This document shows, in pieces, positions 1 through 13,542 of a DNA stretch of 64,000 nucleotides. A program made the position numbers and the translations under genes. The stretch lies in contig QNGE01002410.1 of the NCBI GenBank assembly GCA_008508345.1, positions 2,761 through 66,760 on the forward strand, written 5' to 3'. Below the pieces are notes generated by a model that did no database searches, had not been told where the DNA came from, and saw nothing but the letters and a program-made list of their open reading frames with translations. How positions within the stretch are numbered: position 1 is the first letter of the stretch; each line of letters begins with the position of its first letter. The DNA is from Paragonimus westermani. Its lineage: Eukaryota; Platyhelminthes; Trematoda; Plagiorchiida; Troglotrematidae.

Positions 1-7
1 ATTTCAC

Positions 8-60
8 GCAGAGTGTTACAACCTGCTCATAAAGTTGTGTTATTCTTAATTTGTTTATCA
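8..60 (+). repeat. Dispersed direct repeat, copy 1
   Basis: This 53-base block matches 1,876-1,928 in the same orientation with about 42 of 53 identical bases. All but one of the differences are transitions, as expected for an old duplicated or transposed sequence. No similarity was seen outside the block on its right, and its left side runs off the window. The repeat family is not recognised. It may be part of a longer element that extends beyond the left edge. Confidence 0.6.
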
Positions 61-1467
61 GTGAGCAGGAGTTTTGTTTAAGTGGTGAACGAGTTTTGCC
101 ATACACAGATACACCGAAATGTAGAAAATACTCCTCATAACAATTCAGAAATCCATGGAAATGCACCAACAGCTGACATCATTTGTGATTGTTCAGATTC
201 CATGTTGTGCATTAACTTAAACGGCGTAGATGTTTCACAAATATCAAGTAGTTTTACATCAGTAGAAAAGGTGTCAATCAAAAGTCACAGTGACCTTCAG
301 CTAGCATAAATGAACTTGTTTGCCCCTTAATTTATGTGCACAAAAATGGTTTCTACTGCTTCTATTCCGTCATCTTTTCTTTTCGTTTAACAGACTGATG
401 AAAATCAAGAAATTGGCTGTACTCTATGGTTCATTAATTCTGTATTGCATAGTAAGTGTGTAAAGTTGAATCAATGTTTCAAAACTGGACCATAAATCTC
501 TGTTTTGTACCTGTCTTCCTCGGGTACAAAAGATAACTTTCTAAAATTCACTTATCAACCATATACGCAACCACAAGAAATTAATTTTGCTAATTGAGCA
601 GTACATAGATTTTATGTTTTCTTCAAGATTGCTTTCACTCCGTGTCCTATAACGTGGAGATCGATCCTCTACACATTCTCCATTGGTGTAAAGACCCACT
701 CTTCTGTGCATGTTCTCATGTGAAAGAAACTATGGACAACGATGGAGAGAAGTTATTGGAACATGAGAAGAAACAGTTGCAGTCTTTCTCGAACCAAGTG
801 TGAAAGTATACATTTCGACCAGTATGAATTCCATTTCCAGGAGTAGAATGAAATTATGACCTGAGTTGTAATTTTAGACTATCTACAGGCACTCTTAAAA
901 CGAAATGCGCTGCAAAACTTTTGTGCTACAGAATACGGCTTCACGCAAGTCAGTCAATAGAACGTTACGTCTAACAGCTTAGTAACAGTCTGTGCATGTC
1001 GGTCCTGAAAAACCAAGGTTAGTCAGCCTTCACTAGTAAACGTTTTTTCATCACGTTGTGCATTTTAAAAAATTCATCCCATCATAGTTGTCTATTGACT
1101 GCGCAGACTTAAGCATATAATATGTGAAGCAATTCACTCAATTTACTATGATATACAAAACCATTATAATTTCCTCTTGCATACGACGCAACAAAGAAGA
1201 AATCACTACTGCGGGGATGTTGGCAATTATGAAGTAGGCACTCTTCAACACTCACCACAACTACTGCTTTTCATTCAACAATCTGGTCAGCCGCTTTAAA
1301 AGGAAAGAACTGGGTTCGGGCCCTGTTCTTACGCGTATCCTCTACGTGAAACAGATTAGAACTATGGCCAAGGTTTTATGAGGCAACACTGACAAACACT
1401 GTGTCACTGAATTCACAGTGGATACGAATGAATCATCACGTGCAGATACTCGTCAATGTACTCGTTA
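61..1467. other. Gene-free stretch, no recognisable feature
   Basis: No conserved coding region, tRNA or terminal repeat was found. A reading frame of about 75 codons at 82-309 (plus) is rich in Ser, Asn and His and begins just after an in-frame stop. It has no recognisable domain and no ATG at its start. It could be chance or an exon of an unknown gene. Confidence 0.5.
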
Positions 1468-1680
1468 GTTTGGTCTTGCCTGATATGAGGAGAATGTTGT
1501 AGTGGTCAACAGAGTTGCTTCATGAAAAACTGAAGTTCTAGTCCTGGTCTTATCATGAATCTGCACGGCTGACGAACTCTGAAAAGAGCGATACCTGCGT
1601 TTAATGGTACTTTTCGAAAGAACCTAACTGGAACGTCTACGGAAATGCGACAGCCGCGATCATTTGTAAGTTATACAAAA
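1468..1680 (+). repeat. SINE family A copy, degenerate, plus strand
   Basis: The order of blocks matches the better copies at 13.5 and 54.5 kb: a TTCGGTCGTGCCTAATTTGAGG-like head (here diverged), the A-box region ending in AGTGGTCAACA, the B-box region GTTCTAGTCC, a hammerhead remnant, then a CTTTTCGAAAG block. In the hammerhead remnant from about 1,562 the CTGACGA box and stem II (ACTCT/AGAGC) survive, but the GAAA box has become GATA and stem I no longer pairs. This copy should not self-cleave. Confidence 0.75.
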
Positions 1681-1875
1681 TGTGTAAAATTTCACTACTC
1701 AAAAGTTCCTCAACTGCATTGCTCCTGGATGTCTTCTGTAACTTTGGAAACCTCGAAACACCGGTTCAACAACGATATTCGCTTCACTCTAACACCAACG
1801 TGTGGTAGAGTAATCAGAATTGCGAAAGGAAGTTTGATAGTTCTTTTCTTCAATTTACCATCGAACGGTTGAAAC

Positions 1876-1928
1876 GTAGAGTATTACAATTCGCTCGTAA
1901 CGTTGTGTTGTTCCTAATCTGTTTATCG
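1876..1928 (+). repeat. Dispersed direct repeat, copy 2
   Basis: Second member of the pair described at 8-60, about 79 percent identical over 53 bases with almost only transitions. It lies about 200 bases downstream of a SINE-A copy, so it could be the far tail of that composite. Other SINE-A copies in the window do not carry it. Confidence 0.6.
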
Positions 1929-4900
1929 ATTACCATCGAATCCTTATGTAAACCGTCTTTTGTGCACAAATTCGCGATTATTTACACCTGGTTGAGCTCC
2001 TGTAATCCACAGTGACCATCACTTATTCAACAAGTTTGATTTCTGAGCTGTATTTGTGCAGTTGATATGACATTCGGTCGATTTTGTTTAGCTGTTCTTC
2101 AACGAATCTACTCATCATGCTCGAGAACTAAATATCGGGTTGTTTGTTTTGCAATTAACTTGTAAATCATGCGATTGCAAATTAAGTTAGGTTATTCTTA
2201 GTTAACCCGATAGTATTTAAGTCCTGGATTCTGGTTGATGCATTCGGAAGAATTCTATTAATAGCTTTGTTCTAATGGTCGAAGTTTGTGGAAGGAAGAT
2301 TAAAGGTATGTGGTATGGAACTACTGCATATAAACTCAAGTAAAACCTCGCAAACCCGACCGAACTGTTACTTGAAACACTACATCACTCAGAAAATTGC
2401 TTTATTGCGAACCTCACTGTCTCATTTTTTTACTTGCGCTTATCTAGCAGACAAATCAGCCAAACTGCTATAATGTTTATGCAACTGAAGACGACTAGTC
2501 CTCACATCTCGCAGCCAGATTTCAAACGGACTTCAATCAGCCCATTGGGAAATGAAAGCAGGTTCAACAATTTCTGGCATACTAGTTGCTGATCCCATTT
2601 CATTTTGATAATTTATTGATTAATTTTCTTCCATCTACATCCAACCAGAAAGAAACTTGGCTGAGTGTGTAAGGCGTGGAAAATAGTGCGTTGGCGTTCT
2701 CAAAATGGAAATGAGTTGTTCTACTACTGGGGTGCATGAAAATGATTCAGTGTCAATATCAAACGTCAGTCTTCTAAACCCTGCTGTTGTCATCTGATGC
2801 ATTCGGTTGAACGCACGTATCGGTGATTAATAACTCTAACAGGCCAACCCTTAGCAGCCACTTCATCCAGCTCCAATGCAAGATATCACTGGCTGTAGTC
2901 TTGCAGATTCGAAGTTTGAAAATAACACCTATTTAATTTCGACCACTTGTATGCCTGAAATTGAATATCGTAATCATCTCAGAACTACACGCAACAATTT
3001 TACCAACTCTATTGTCCTCATTCGATGTAACCACCCAACTGAAAAACTATTTAAAACCCCAATAACTTTACTATCCCGTCAAAGTTTAACACTTCCTTTG
3101 TGGCATTAGTGTAACTTCTATTTTGATCCGACAAATTGTATCGGAGAGGAATTCCGAGTATATGAAGTACAGTTTGAAAATCCTCTCTGTGAGAAGGCTT
3201 TCTCACCATCTCACTTCAAGTTGGTCGTTTTGCTGCCTCAACTCACACCAATAAGTGTATCTTGCAAGCAAAGTGGATGATTCTGTTTGTGTCGTCCTTG
3301 AGAAACTTGAATAGTAATGAAAGAAGTTTGTAAGAATGGCAAATACCCACTTCATTGTGAATTGTTTCACAGCTTCCTATTAAACCTAACGTATCTGGTG
3401 TATTAGAATGGAGTACTGGCAATATCTTCGCATTTCTTTCAGGTCTATCTTTGCACTTTACTAACCCTAAGTTGGTACGTTGATCAACCAAGACGAATGC
3501 ATACTTTTAGCAGACAAATTCCACGATTTCTGACCGGCTGTTTGTGTGAAAAAGTCTCATATTGTGACGAAGAATGAAAGTATGATCTAAGCGTTCTGGC
3601 TCAGAACGGAAACTTTCCCATTTCTCCTTGTGGTCTACGTTCCGAAACACAGTGTACTGACAAGGCATGATGTATGTCAACACCCTAGCAATAACATAGA
3701 TTATAAACACGAATATTCTTGTTATATACTGGGGCTATGAAGAACCTTCCTAAAGTAAGACAACTATCCTCAGTAATGCCCCACTAATTACTGTGGATAC
3801 GAAGTCGTTCAGGCCAGCAGACTGGAAACGTTTCAAGGGCGTGACTAATTCGTCGACCATGGTTTGGGTGAACGACTTTAGGCCGACAGATTAAAGTTCA
3901 GCTGCAGAACTTTGTGGAAACGTTTTTTGACCAAGGTGAACTAGCTAGAATGCCCCAGAAATATTGCATCCAAACAATTAGCCTTAATGATTTAGTATGA
4001 ATGTATACATCTATATCTTCAGCAATTTTAGTTATAACTGACCCCTAGTATTCGTTTAAGAGAAAGTAAAAAAAAACGTACATTACCATTTGGTATGAAG
4101 ATGGATTGCGTTGCATTACATTCCTTCCCTCATTCCGAATTAAAGATACACTTCTAATATAGTCAAGTTTCTATAAGTATTGTCCCCTGGGGACCTCCAT
4201 CTGACATCCAGTAAACCCAAGTACTTCCGAGACTCATTATCCTAAATGTCTCGTGACACAAGCCGCCGCATCGACTCCCAGCAGTGTCCGTGAACTCTCG
4301 ATACTGCGATGGATGATGCTTAAAAGTAAGTTTACTTATCATCAGCGACGGGGTGCAACAACCTTTGGCAAAAATCTATATTAAACCATTCCTGGGCACT
4401 GATGAATGATTAGACGTTCGCAAACTGATTGGAAAGTGGCCAATTAATACCAGGTTATGAGATGGAAAAGCTCAACAGATGGAGGAAGCCAGTGTTGACA
4501 CCCAGACGAATCGGGGTACTTAGCTTTCATTTCCAACCTGTCTAGGAGGCCGAATAAACACAGGTCGGTTTATTTCATCTAATGACTTTGAGTGGAAGAA
4601 AGTCGGCCCGACTACTTGAAGAACGTACCGTTGGCGGAAGAGAAAACGGCTCACGTTTTGACTTGGATTCAAATTTAATCGAACATATTAAATAGCGTGA
4701 CTGAAAATAGAGCTCACCGATCGTCCAGCTGTTTCCAAGTCTGGTTATGTCAAGGATCAGGTACACTTATAATGAAACGCTCTAGGTTTGAACTTAGTGT
4801 TACGCGCCAAGAACAAGGGTGTTGCGAAATTTCTTAGTCAGAAAACCAACACAAGCTTGTGTACTTAAACTACCTCAAACATGAAACTCAATTGCGCATA

Positions 4901-7900
4901 ACACAAATCCTGGGAAGCTTCAGTTGCCAAGTCCTTGTATGGAAGACGTTATTTCTTGCCGAAGCGTACTTCAGCCTTCCTTCTTGTACGTTGTACTGGT
5001 TGTCTCCTTATCTAAATACGTGTCTTAGTCTGACCAATCATGAGTAGTATAACGTGACTGTTTATACACATTATGGTCGTCCAAAAGAATTGTCTATGCT
5101 GCAGTAGAAGTCGCTGATTTGCGTACTGGCCTTAGTTGTTTTGACACGTTTGATGCGCATTCTCTTCTGATCATAGCCTACATAGCTGTTTTCCATGAAC
5201 ACGACGCTCACGCTTCTCATTTTTGATCGAATATATTAGACCACAAACTCACACGTCTGTATATGGTCCTCTTCACCTTGCTAGGTACATCCTGGATCCG
5301 GGTACTGTAGCGTTGAACTTCGACTGCTTTGGTGTGACTCTGCTTGTCATTGCGTTAGTAATAACAGCAAACTGTTGAGCTGTGTAAGTGGAAGTTTTTA
5401 TGAGTCCAGAGGGCATGGTTTGAAGAAATTTGTGCACTAGTTCAGATATTCAAGTAAGAAATAATTACTTCTGGTGGAAAGTTCAGAATTAACGGTACAG
5501 TGGACCTAGCAGCGTCCGTCAAAATTACGGTTTGCAGAAAACTAAAGGACTTGACTTACATTTCTAAACGCTCGGTGTCTTATTACGTTAGTTGTTGTAC
5601 GGAGGTCATGGCTGTATGTGATCTGTTAGTCATGCAAGAACACCCAGACCTAAATAAGAGGACGATTAAGGTTATCGACCAAAGACTTTAGCAACAAAGA
5701 ATGCACTGTAGTTAACAGATAAGTGGTAGTAGTTAAGAAAGTTCGCCGATTTCTGACAAAAATCAACATTATTCAAACCGCCAGCATGGAGCTTTATGTG
5801 ACTGCATTTTGCCAGACCGCTCACTATTGACTGTATTGAAGTGACTGTCCAGGTCATCATACTGTTTACACCGTTCATTTCAGCCTAACATATGATCTAG
5901 GTACGCAAGCTGGATCCAGCTTTTTCCTGAGAGCCACAAATGGCAACGTTACAGACACCATACATCACCGTCACACTTTGAAACTGATTCACTGTCGTTG
6001 GAAACATTACGTGTCACGTAAGTCTCGTTTTCTACTCTCCATCACATGGTCTTTGGCCTATTCCGTTTATCGAACAGAAATCTGGCCTAGTTTTTTTCAA
6101 CCACAAACGACTAGACGATACATAGGACAGAGTCTGAGTACTTTTTCGTAATATGAGGAAATTTAGTGTTTGACAATAAGAAACTGCTTTTATCACTACA
6201 CGGAAACACCAAACCAGAATGAAGCGTGGCCCTGTAAAATGAAATGAGTTTATTTCTTATTGCGTTGTCGAGTCCCCATTAACACAGACTCAGTAGTTTT
6301 CATTCGCATACCGCTCAGCCTCGTATTCTTAACAAGTGTAAGTGGTTTCGATTTACGGACAACTGATTTTGTACTGTTATACATATTCCGAATGTCAGTG
6401 TTCCCCGAGTTTACGAGGAGCAACAGCTTAATACTGAAGGATACAGCATAAAACTTGTAAGACAATCACTCTCAACAATTTGTTCTCGATGTGCATAATA
6501 GAAAGTAAGTTCACAAAAACATGGTGGACGATTCATGTTTAGCTAAACGAAAAATGAGCCAATTTTCATACTTAAACGGATATCACCGAGGAATGTACTC
6601 TAGACGAACGTATGAGATAATGTTGTCTTCACGTTTGTAATTACTCAACGGTAACGGACCTGATGGATTGATCTGTACAGGACAGTACATGGTGAATACG
6701 CGTTTAGATGTGGCTGGTTAATGAGTTGCAAAGTTTTTAATTTCAACGGTTAAAGCTAGTTAGTTCTTCTAGAAGAAAAAGTGTACACCATCACGAATAA
6801 TCACATCTGGATACTCGCCTCTACGGTCTTCACGTAAAGTGCCTGCCGGATGTTGCAGGTTCCGGCAAAAACAGTTCAATACAGAAAGCTGATATTATAA
6901 ATATCGTTTTAAAATGGAAAACATTGATCTAATGAAATATCATGTGTAGGCTCCGACTAAACCTGAAATAGCACTTTTAAGATTCCTTGGTTAGACATAT
7001 ACAAGAAAGCAGGAACATCTGTGCAGTAAACTAGAGGTGGCGCCCAAAAACTTAGGGTAAAAATTTTGCAAACAAGCGTGCACTCCATGGTGGACAGCAT
7101 GGATAACCGATACCTGGAAGCTTTTGTGAACAATACAGGAGGCGTTCCATCTTAAAGTTTCTGCATGGTTTTGGAGCATAAAACTGGTGTGTAGTAATAT
7201 GTGACTAGTTCTTAATTACATTTGCCCAAAAATCAGTAAGCTGTTGCATGTAATCTTACTTGAGCTTGTCTTCCAACCAAAAGTCCGTATAACCATGAGA
7301 TGCAGTCTGTCACAAAAACATTACAGTAACTTAAAATTTGAGTCTAACCTAAATCCGTATCAACCGCTTCTCCAAAAGTGGTCAAGTAAATTCGAACAGA
7401 ACATGTTGAACTGGTTTGAAACATTTCCTTTGAAGTTGCAATAATTTACTAGTTTATGGTGGGAAACGAAAAACAAATAACTCTGAAAGAAGACTGACAT
7501 TTTTTAAGGGTTCTGAGGAAAATACATTTTTAAACGCGCCTTAATTCTGTCAAAATACCACGCAGTTTGTGACATTCTAAATATGTTAGCACTATAAGCA
7601 CATGAAATACAAATTGTCTGTCTACGGTAGCCTCCAAAACTGATTTAGCAACACTATAAATTTCCCGATTTAAACGCTGCATGGTTCAACTCTTCCAGAC
7701 AAGACTGTCGCTACCAGAAACTACAAAAGATAGAAATGGTCACACAAATATTTATTTCAACTACATATTTCTGGCCATGTATATGCATATATATCACTGT
7801 GTACGGTGTGTAGCATGAAATGTCACGTTTTTCGTGCATGTGATCAGGATGGTAGGAGAAAAATGTATTAGATGTGTTGCAAATTGTACGTAGCCCACTA

Positions 7901-10900
7901 TCCGGCTTGGTCACCCACGGTTTGAAACAATATTATAATATCGAAGACTATGTAGCACTCGACTGCCTGCCAAGATAGTCCTCATCGTTAACGCTGACAG
8001 TGATCACATGTTAACCAACTTTCGTCACTAAAATTCACTTTTCACGTGCATTATTGACAAAAGTTAATTTGCCAACCAGTTTATGCCACGCTGGGCATGC
8101 TGCTGACCTACCAATTGCAATCAGTTCGTTCTTCCCCACTTCAAACGGAGAAAACCTATCAGTTAACTTTAGTGTGGCTCTTTTATGGTGCTGATTTTGA
8201 TATAGGAAAACCTTTCAGTGAAATCGATTTCGACTAAACATCTTGCGTCCGTTTCGTTTAAATTAGCTGGTAAGTCGTTAGCGTCAATCATGTTTCTGGA
8301 ACAATGACTAGATTATTCAGGATAGAGCTAAAAATTAACCTACCTTCAGGGGTCTACTGCATTTGAGCTAAAACCATATTGAGACTTCCGTGTACTCCCT
8401 AAAAGTTAATTCTATTTATTTGGCCCAACTACAAATTGCCTCAGTTTTGTGTTTTGCTGTCTGTTTTAACTTGAGATCGTGATGTCTGCTGGTCTAACCC
8501 TAAGTTGCGCAGATCTCACATTGTGTAATTTCTCAAGCTGCCATATGCTCAGGTTGTCTGATAGCCTACCTAACGTACTGAGGGTTCATGAACCATGTAC
8601 ACTGATTCCAGTAACCCAGCTTACCAATGCATTAGGAAAACGTTTGTATCAAATGAATGACTCCATGAATCACCCGTTCCCCGTTTACTCCGTTGATGAT
8701 TTACCTGTAAAATTTGTGATATAAATATGACGCGTTTAACTTGATGATGAAACACTGAAAACGAGGTTGTTTGCTATATAGCATTTTTCATAACTATATA
8801 ACAGTATGGTGCACAGTTACTTCAGTTAGATCAACGTAATTTGCACTGTACATCCTACAAAACACCAGCACTCTCAATACATTAAGTGAGCACAACTTTT
8901 TCCAGGTGGGCATAAAAAAATTCTCTCGGTCAACCGCTAAGGCTTCATAGAGAGAAAGCAGGTAAGCAGTACCCCAAAATATCCAGCAACCCAACGCGCC
9001 TGATGGCAAATATCCTTTAAGACGGCATTTGGGAAACGATTTCTCAAACTGCTTTTGGTCAATTATGCATCTTCTGAATAAAACTTCAACAGCACTCGCA
9101 AAGTTTGACAACTTTGTGTTCTGATTGACTTTTAGCCACGGTCTTTTGGGAGAAAACACTAGGATCGATTATTCCCTCGGTAAACCTTGCTACCAGTAAA
9201 TAATCAATGAGGAAGTGTGGACATCATGAGCAGTATTCATGGAAGCAGGTGGCTAAACTTCTAGTTGTGAAAATCTAAGGTCAGTATTGTACGGAGCAAG
9301 ACATTTGTTTTATGGAAGTTATTACGTGAATTATTCTTTTAGCTATATCATTTATGCATACTATTGACAAGATTTAACGAAGGCTAAACCTAACCTCAGT
9401 GTTCCATTTCAAAAGAGGCTAGCCGAAATTTCACCGTGTTTGCCAAATCTCTGAATGATCACAAATAATATTTATAGTCTATTTATGAGGTTTGTGATAC
9501 ATGCACATATTAAACCCTGCTGTTGTGAAGAATTCATCACAGTTTACTGACTAACTTTTCGTTTGACATAACACTATCTCACGGAAACGATTAGCATACA
9601 CGTGCGTGGGTGCAATATCTGCGATTGCAACACGGGAAATCTTGAACAAATCGAGGTGAAATCTTTGTGAAGCATTAAATTAAACTTGTTTCCCATTATA
9701 GATGATCGAACACCCGAATTACATACCTCATTAACAAAATGTTCCGTATAATAACCATCCATCTAATCCATAACGCTGTATACATTTTCTGAGGGTATGT
9801 TTGTAAGTTTCATGTCGGATAAATAAGCAGCTTTGATCTTCATTCTTTTCTGGTGGCAAAAGAGTGCCATCCTCTAGGTAGTGTGCTTTGTAAGTGTGAG
9901 ACAGTCTACTTTCAATGCAACTCAATAAACCACTATGTTATCCACACCATTCGGCAATACGTTTAAAGTCCCTGATTTTTCTCTGATTGGTTAGCGATTT
10001 CGGTAATTTTTTAGTAACTACAGTTGGGTGTAATTTCTCTATTAGATGAGAGACTGTTTTGAGTCAATCATGCCAGCATGTTAACAATGACACCGATGGC
10101 ACCAACTTCTCTGTTTCATCTGTCTACTCTTACAATATCTTCTTTGAAAGTTGTATACTCGATGCACAGTTGCACAGCCGACTTGGAATGGAGCCAGAAA
10201 CCGATCGACGGAAGAAGCACTTGGCCACAATGTACACTCAACGTGCTTGACTGTGTAGGCAATACAAGTTTCGTTCGTTTTTGACTTCTCAATGCTTGTA
10301 CAAGTAGACAGTGGTGTCATCATATATGGAACTGGCACTGATGTAAGCTGGGTAACATATTGTGAAACCGCTCTGCTGACTCTTTTGCGAGTACAGTATC
10401 AACGCAAACTATAACCACCTAACCCATGAACACAGACGGTGACATAGTTGGTGAACCCGAAAGTATATCGACATTTGGCATCACATTTTACACAGCAAAG
10501 CTGACAAAGATCAAATTTCAGTGTTCAATATTATTTATATCGCTGTCCACCACAACCATGTGTCATGTGAAAGAAAGTTTCACTCGTAGCCTTCTCTGTA
10601 AAGCCCTAGACTTCTTGACAGTATGTTGACGAGAACAGCCCTGACTGACACTTACTCGCGCGCTGACCTTAATGCAAATCAAGTGACAAGTAATTTGATT
10701 ATTATGGGTTGTAAGCGTTAAACCTGAAAGCATTCTGTCGCTAATTAACCACTTTTCCAACACTTCAAGTGAATCGATATGAAGTCAACTGTACAGACAG
10801 CCGTCCTCGATCCTCCTCTTCATATGTTTCCATCGACGTATGATATGTACGAATTACATAAGGAAGTCGGAACAAGTCAGCTATGTCATTAGAATTCAGC

Positions 10901-13111
10901 AACACAGACCCTCAGGCAAGGTCAGATTAGGCATTCCAACTAGCCAGCAAGATTTATCAAATCCATCGAAGAGCCACTAGATTACGACTGTTATTATCGG
11001 GTGTTGCAACTGACGATCATGTTCACAAAGGTTGTGTGCACACCGACCACTTCCTTTGTCTACTTATCCCCAAGCCACATGAAACGCTGACAAGAATGAA
11101 TCACCTGACAACGAAAAGCGCGTGTCTCGTGACAGTCACCTCCGACAATCTGGCATTTCCTGCCCTTATTAAAAAAATTGTGATTTGTCCCATGCCTGTG
11201 GGTCTGTTAATCTACCGGAATCGCGCTGGTTTCTACACATTATAAGTACATCTCTATAACTGTTAAAACCTTTTAAAAATGGTCAAAAACACTTGCTTGT
11301 GCTGTTGACCTCTTGTGAAATAACACATCACATAAACACAATAAGGTTTGCAATTAATGAATCAGCGTCACATTCTCGAGCTGATAACAGTCAGAATAAT
11401 AACCCGTGTGATATACTAGCTGGATGTTTCTGAAAGTATACACAACAGAGAATTTCAAGGACATCCTTGGACAGAAACGGATACATGCCAGTCCATCCCA
11501 TGAGTATTGTCTTCCAATACACTTCACAACAGTTCACTATGATGAATTGGTAGAAAGTACCGATAATGTGCTACTTTAATCCGACTGAGTAGTTACCGCA
11601 GTGAGCTTGAGCTGACAGCCTAACATAGGCGCTCGTTTGTCGGCTAATTGTCAACGGCACCCGTTCAACTAATAGAAACGAAACGGTTTACCTGCGAACA
11701 CATCAGTCATTCTGAAATAGAAACAATTCTTCTAATAGACAGAACATCTACACTGCAACCTTAACGTGAAATCCAAACTCAATTGGTGTATTTTCAGAGA
11801 CCAATGGTACAGCGATGGGCACATCCCTACTGTCGACAAGAAGATAATCCATGCTATTCACATGTTGAACCAGCCACGTTGTTCTAGTTATCTCAGTGCT
11901 CAGCTGGATACATTGCTTGAGAGTAACTTGATGTCTGAACAGTCACTATAATAAGAAGTCAAAACGTTTTGTTCCTCAAAACGGAAAATATCAAGGTCCA
12001 CAACTTCCTTAGGTTGTGAAAATCCGCTCATAGGAAATGCTGGAGTTCGGTGACCAATTTCTTACTAATGCACCACAATGAATCGGCTTTTCGAACAGTT
12101 ATCTCATTAAACATTACTATAACTCTAGTTAGGAACTTCGAACTTAGCGCAACGATGAGACACACATTTATTCCACTCTCTTCCAAAAATGACATCTTCG
12201 AACAAGTGACCGGTATTCCCTACTAGTAACTGGAACCAGTGTTCCATTCTGCTTGACTGTTGACTTGGATCACTTTCAGATCCATATCTACAAGTAGTTT
12301 GAAAAACAACCAACCAGTTCATGAGCAGTCGAAGCTTACGTAATCGTTCATTGGCCGTTAGTGTGCAGATTAACAAAACGTACAAAAGACTAATCAGATA
12401 AGTGAACTTAAGCCAGCTTAAGTACGAAAAAGCATTCTATCATCTACCATCAATGCAAAAATTCCAACTCTTGTAGTGGGCTCTCAGCAAAGGTTGGCGT
12501 GTAAAAGACATTTCCCAGATCGTATTCAATCTGCTCCACTCAAGCAAAACAGAGCAGGCAGGCAACGACTGATTCAGCTAAGACCAGATTATGTAGTCCA
12601 GTTCACAAAAACAGCTCGGTCACGACTCCTTATATCTTTCTCCTTCAGCTCAAATAACTGGCCTTGTTCACACGATGTCCAGGGACGACTTTATGTGCGT
12701 GATAATCTGCCTTAGATTTTGACTTTGTTGCGCCTATGGCCAGGTATCGGTAAAGTGTGCTTGGCACGTTTTGTTTTCATTAAAGACGTCTGACTGTACA
12801 CTCATTTCGCAACTGCAACGTCGTCCCCAGTACTCCAATACAAACTGTATCTACTTAGATTGCTGCCCGCTGTGCTGGGTCGAACAACACGTAGCAAGCG
12901 ACTAAGATGATTTTGATTAAAACCTTTAGCAGTCGGTTCATCACAATGTTCCACATGAATGAAACAGCTAACAGCATTTCAGACAATGATGAATTAAAGA
13001 ATAGAAGAGTTACAAGGGCAGACTGATGTGAAACGAAACTAATGCAGCTAAATCCATAGACAGATCACAGATAAGACGACGACGTTTTCCATTCAATCGT
13101 ATAAAAATACT
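1929..13111. other. Gene-free stretch of 11 kb
   Basis: I see no conserved protein domain, RNA gene or clear transposon here. Reading frames are short and look like chance. The longest is a minus-strand frame of 121 codons at 8,794-9,159 that starts at GTG and matches no family I know. A minus-strand frame at 12,125-12,385 is protein-like in composition but also unrecognised. A small inverted repeat, TGCCGGA/TCCGGCA, lies at 6,844-6,867. The stretch is likely intergenic or a large intron. Confidence 0.5.
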
Positions 13112-13430
13112 GATGAGTAGTCGGAGATTTGGTTTATCTTCCAGTTGAACACCACTCACGTTTGACCGTAACCTTCCCATTCAGGTAGACTTTCCAACCA
13201 GCCCCTTTTGAAAAGACGCACTAGACTCGAGTTTCGCTTTCATTAGAGGTCGTCACTAGTGCATATTCTTGCCACGGTCGGGATTTGAAATACGATCACG
13301 CTTTTCATTTGGCAACCGTGTTAACCACTGCGCCGTTGACCTCACATTAGGCACGACCGAATTATCAAATCTGAACGCTCAACCACTCTCGCTTGTGAGC
13401 AGTGATCAGGTTGCCCGATCGTCTCGAGAG
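13112..13430 (-). repeat. SINE family A copy, minus strand (downstream unit of a head-to-tail pair)
   Basis: Read on the minus strand, this copy has the 5' head (about 13,350-13,425), the A-box region around AACGGCGCAGTGG, the degenerate B-box region near 13,275-13,290, a damaged hammerhead (13,218-13,262), the TTTTCAAAAG block and the 3' block ending in ACTACTCATCA. The same blocks, in the same order and orientation, follow at 13,543-13,800, so the two copies are tandem. Family membership is certain from the internal alignment of copies. The name SINE-A is mine. Confidence 0.85.
13218..13262 (-). ncRNA. Hammerhead ribozyme remnant, inactivated
   Basis: This is the hammerhead position of the downstream tandem SINE-A copy. 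Stem I (GCACTA/TAGTGC), the GAAA box, the CTCGAG stem III and the GTC cleavage triplet survive. However, the conserved CTGACGA box reads GTGACGA, so C3, which pairs with G8 in the hammerhead core, is lost, and stem II is mispaired. Self-cleavage is not expected. Confidence 0.7.
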
Positions 13431-13542
13431 GAGACACAAACTGTCCTGTTAATTCTACTCGATAACCACGCGATTAGAACTTCCGAGACAGGTGGAGAAC
13501 ACTGAACTCATTGAACCTGCAAGGCGATATTTCAGATTACTG

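Noticed and set aside
4324..4346. Minus-strand CTGATGA followed by a TAAGT/ACTTA hairpin, hammerhead-like
   Set aside because: No GAAA follows the hairpin and no stem I or cleavage triplet can be placed.
8794..9159. 121-codon minus-strand open frame
   Set aside because: GTG start, no known domain, no splice or promoter context. Within chance expectation for this much AT-leaning sequence.
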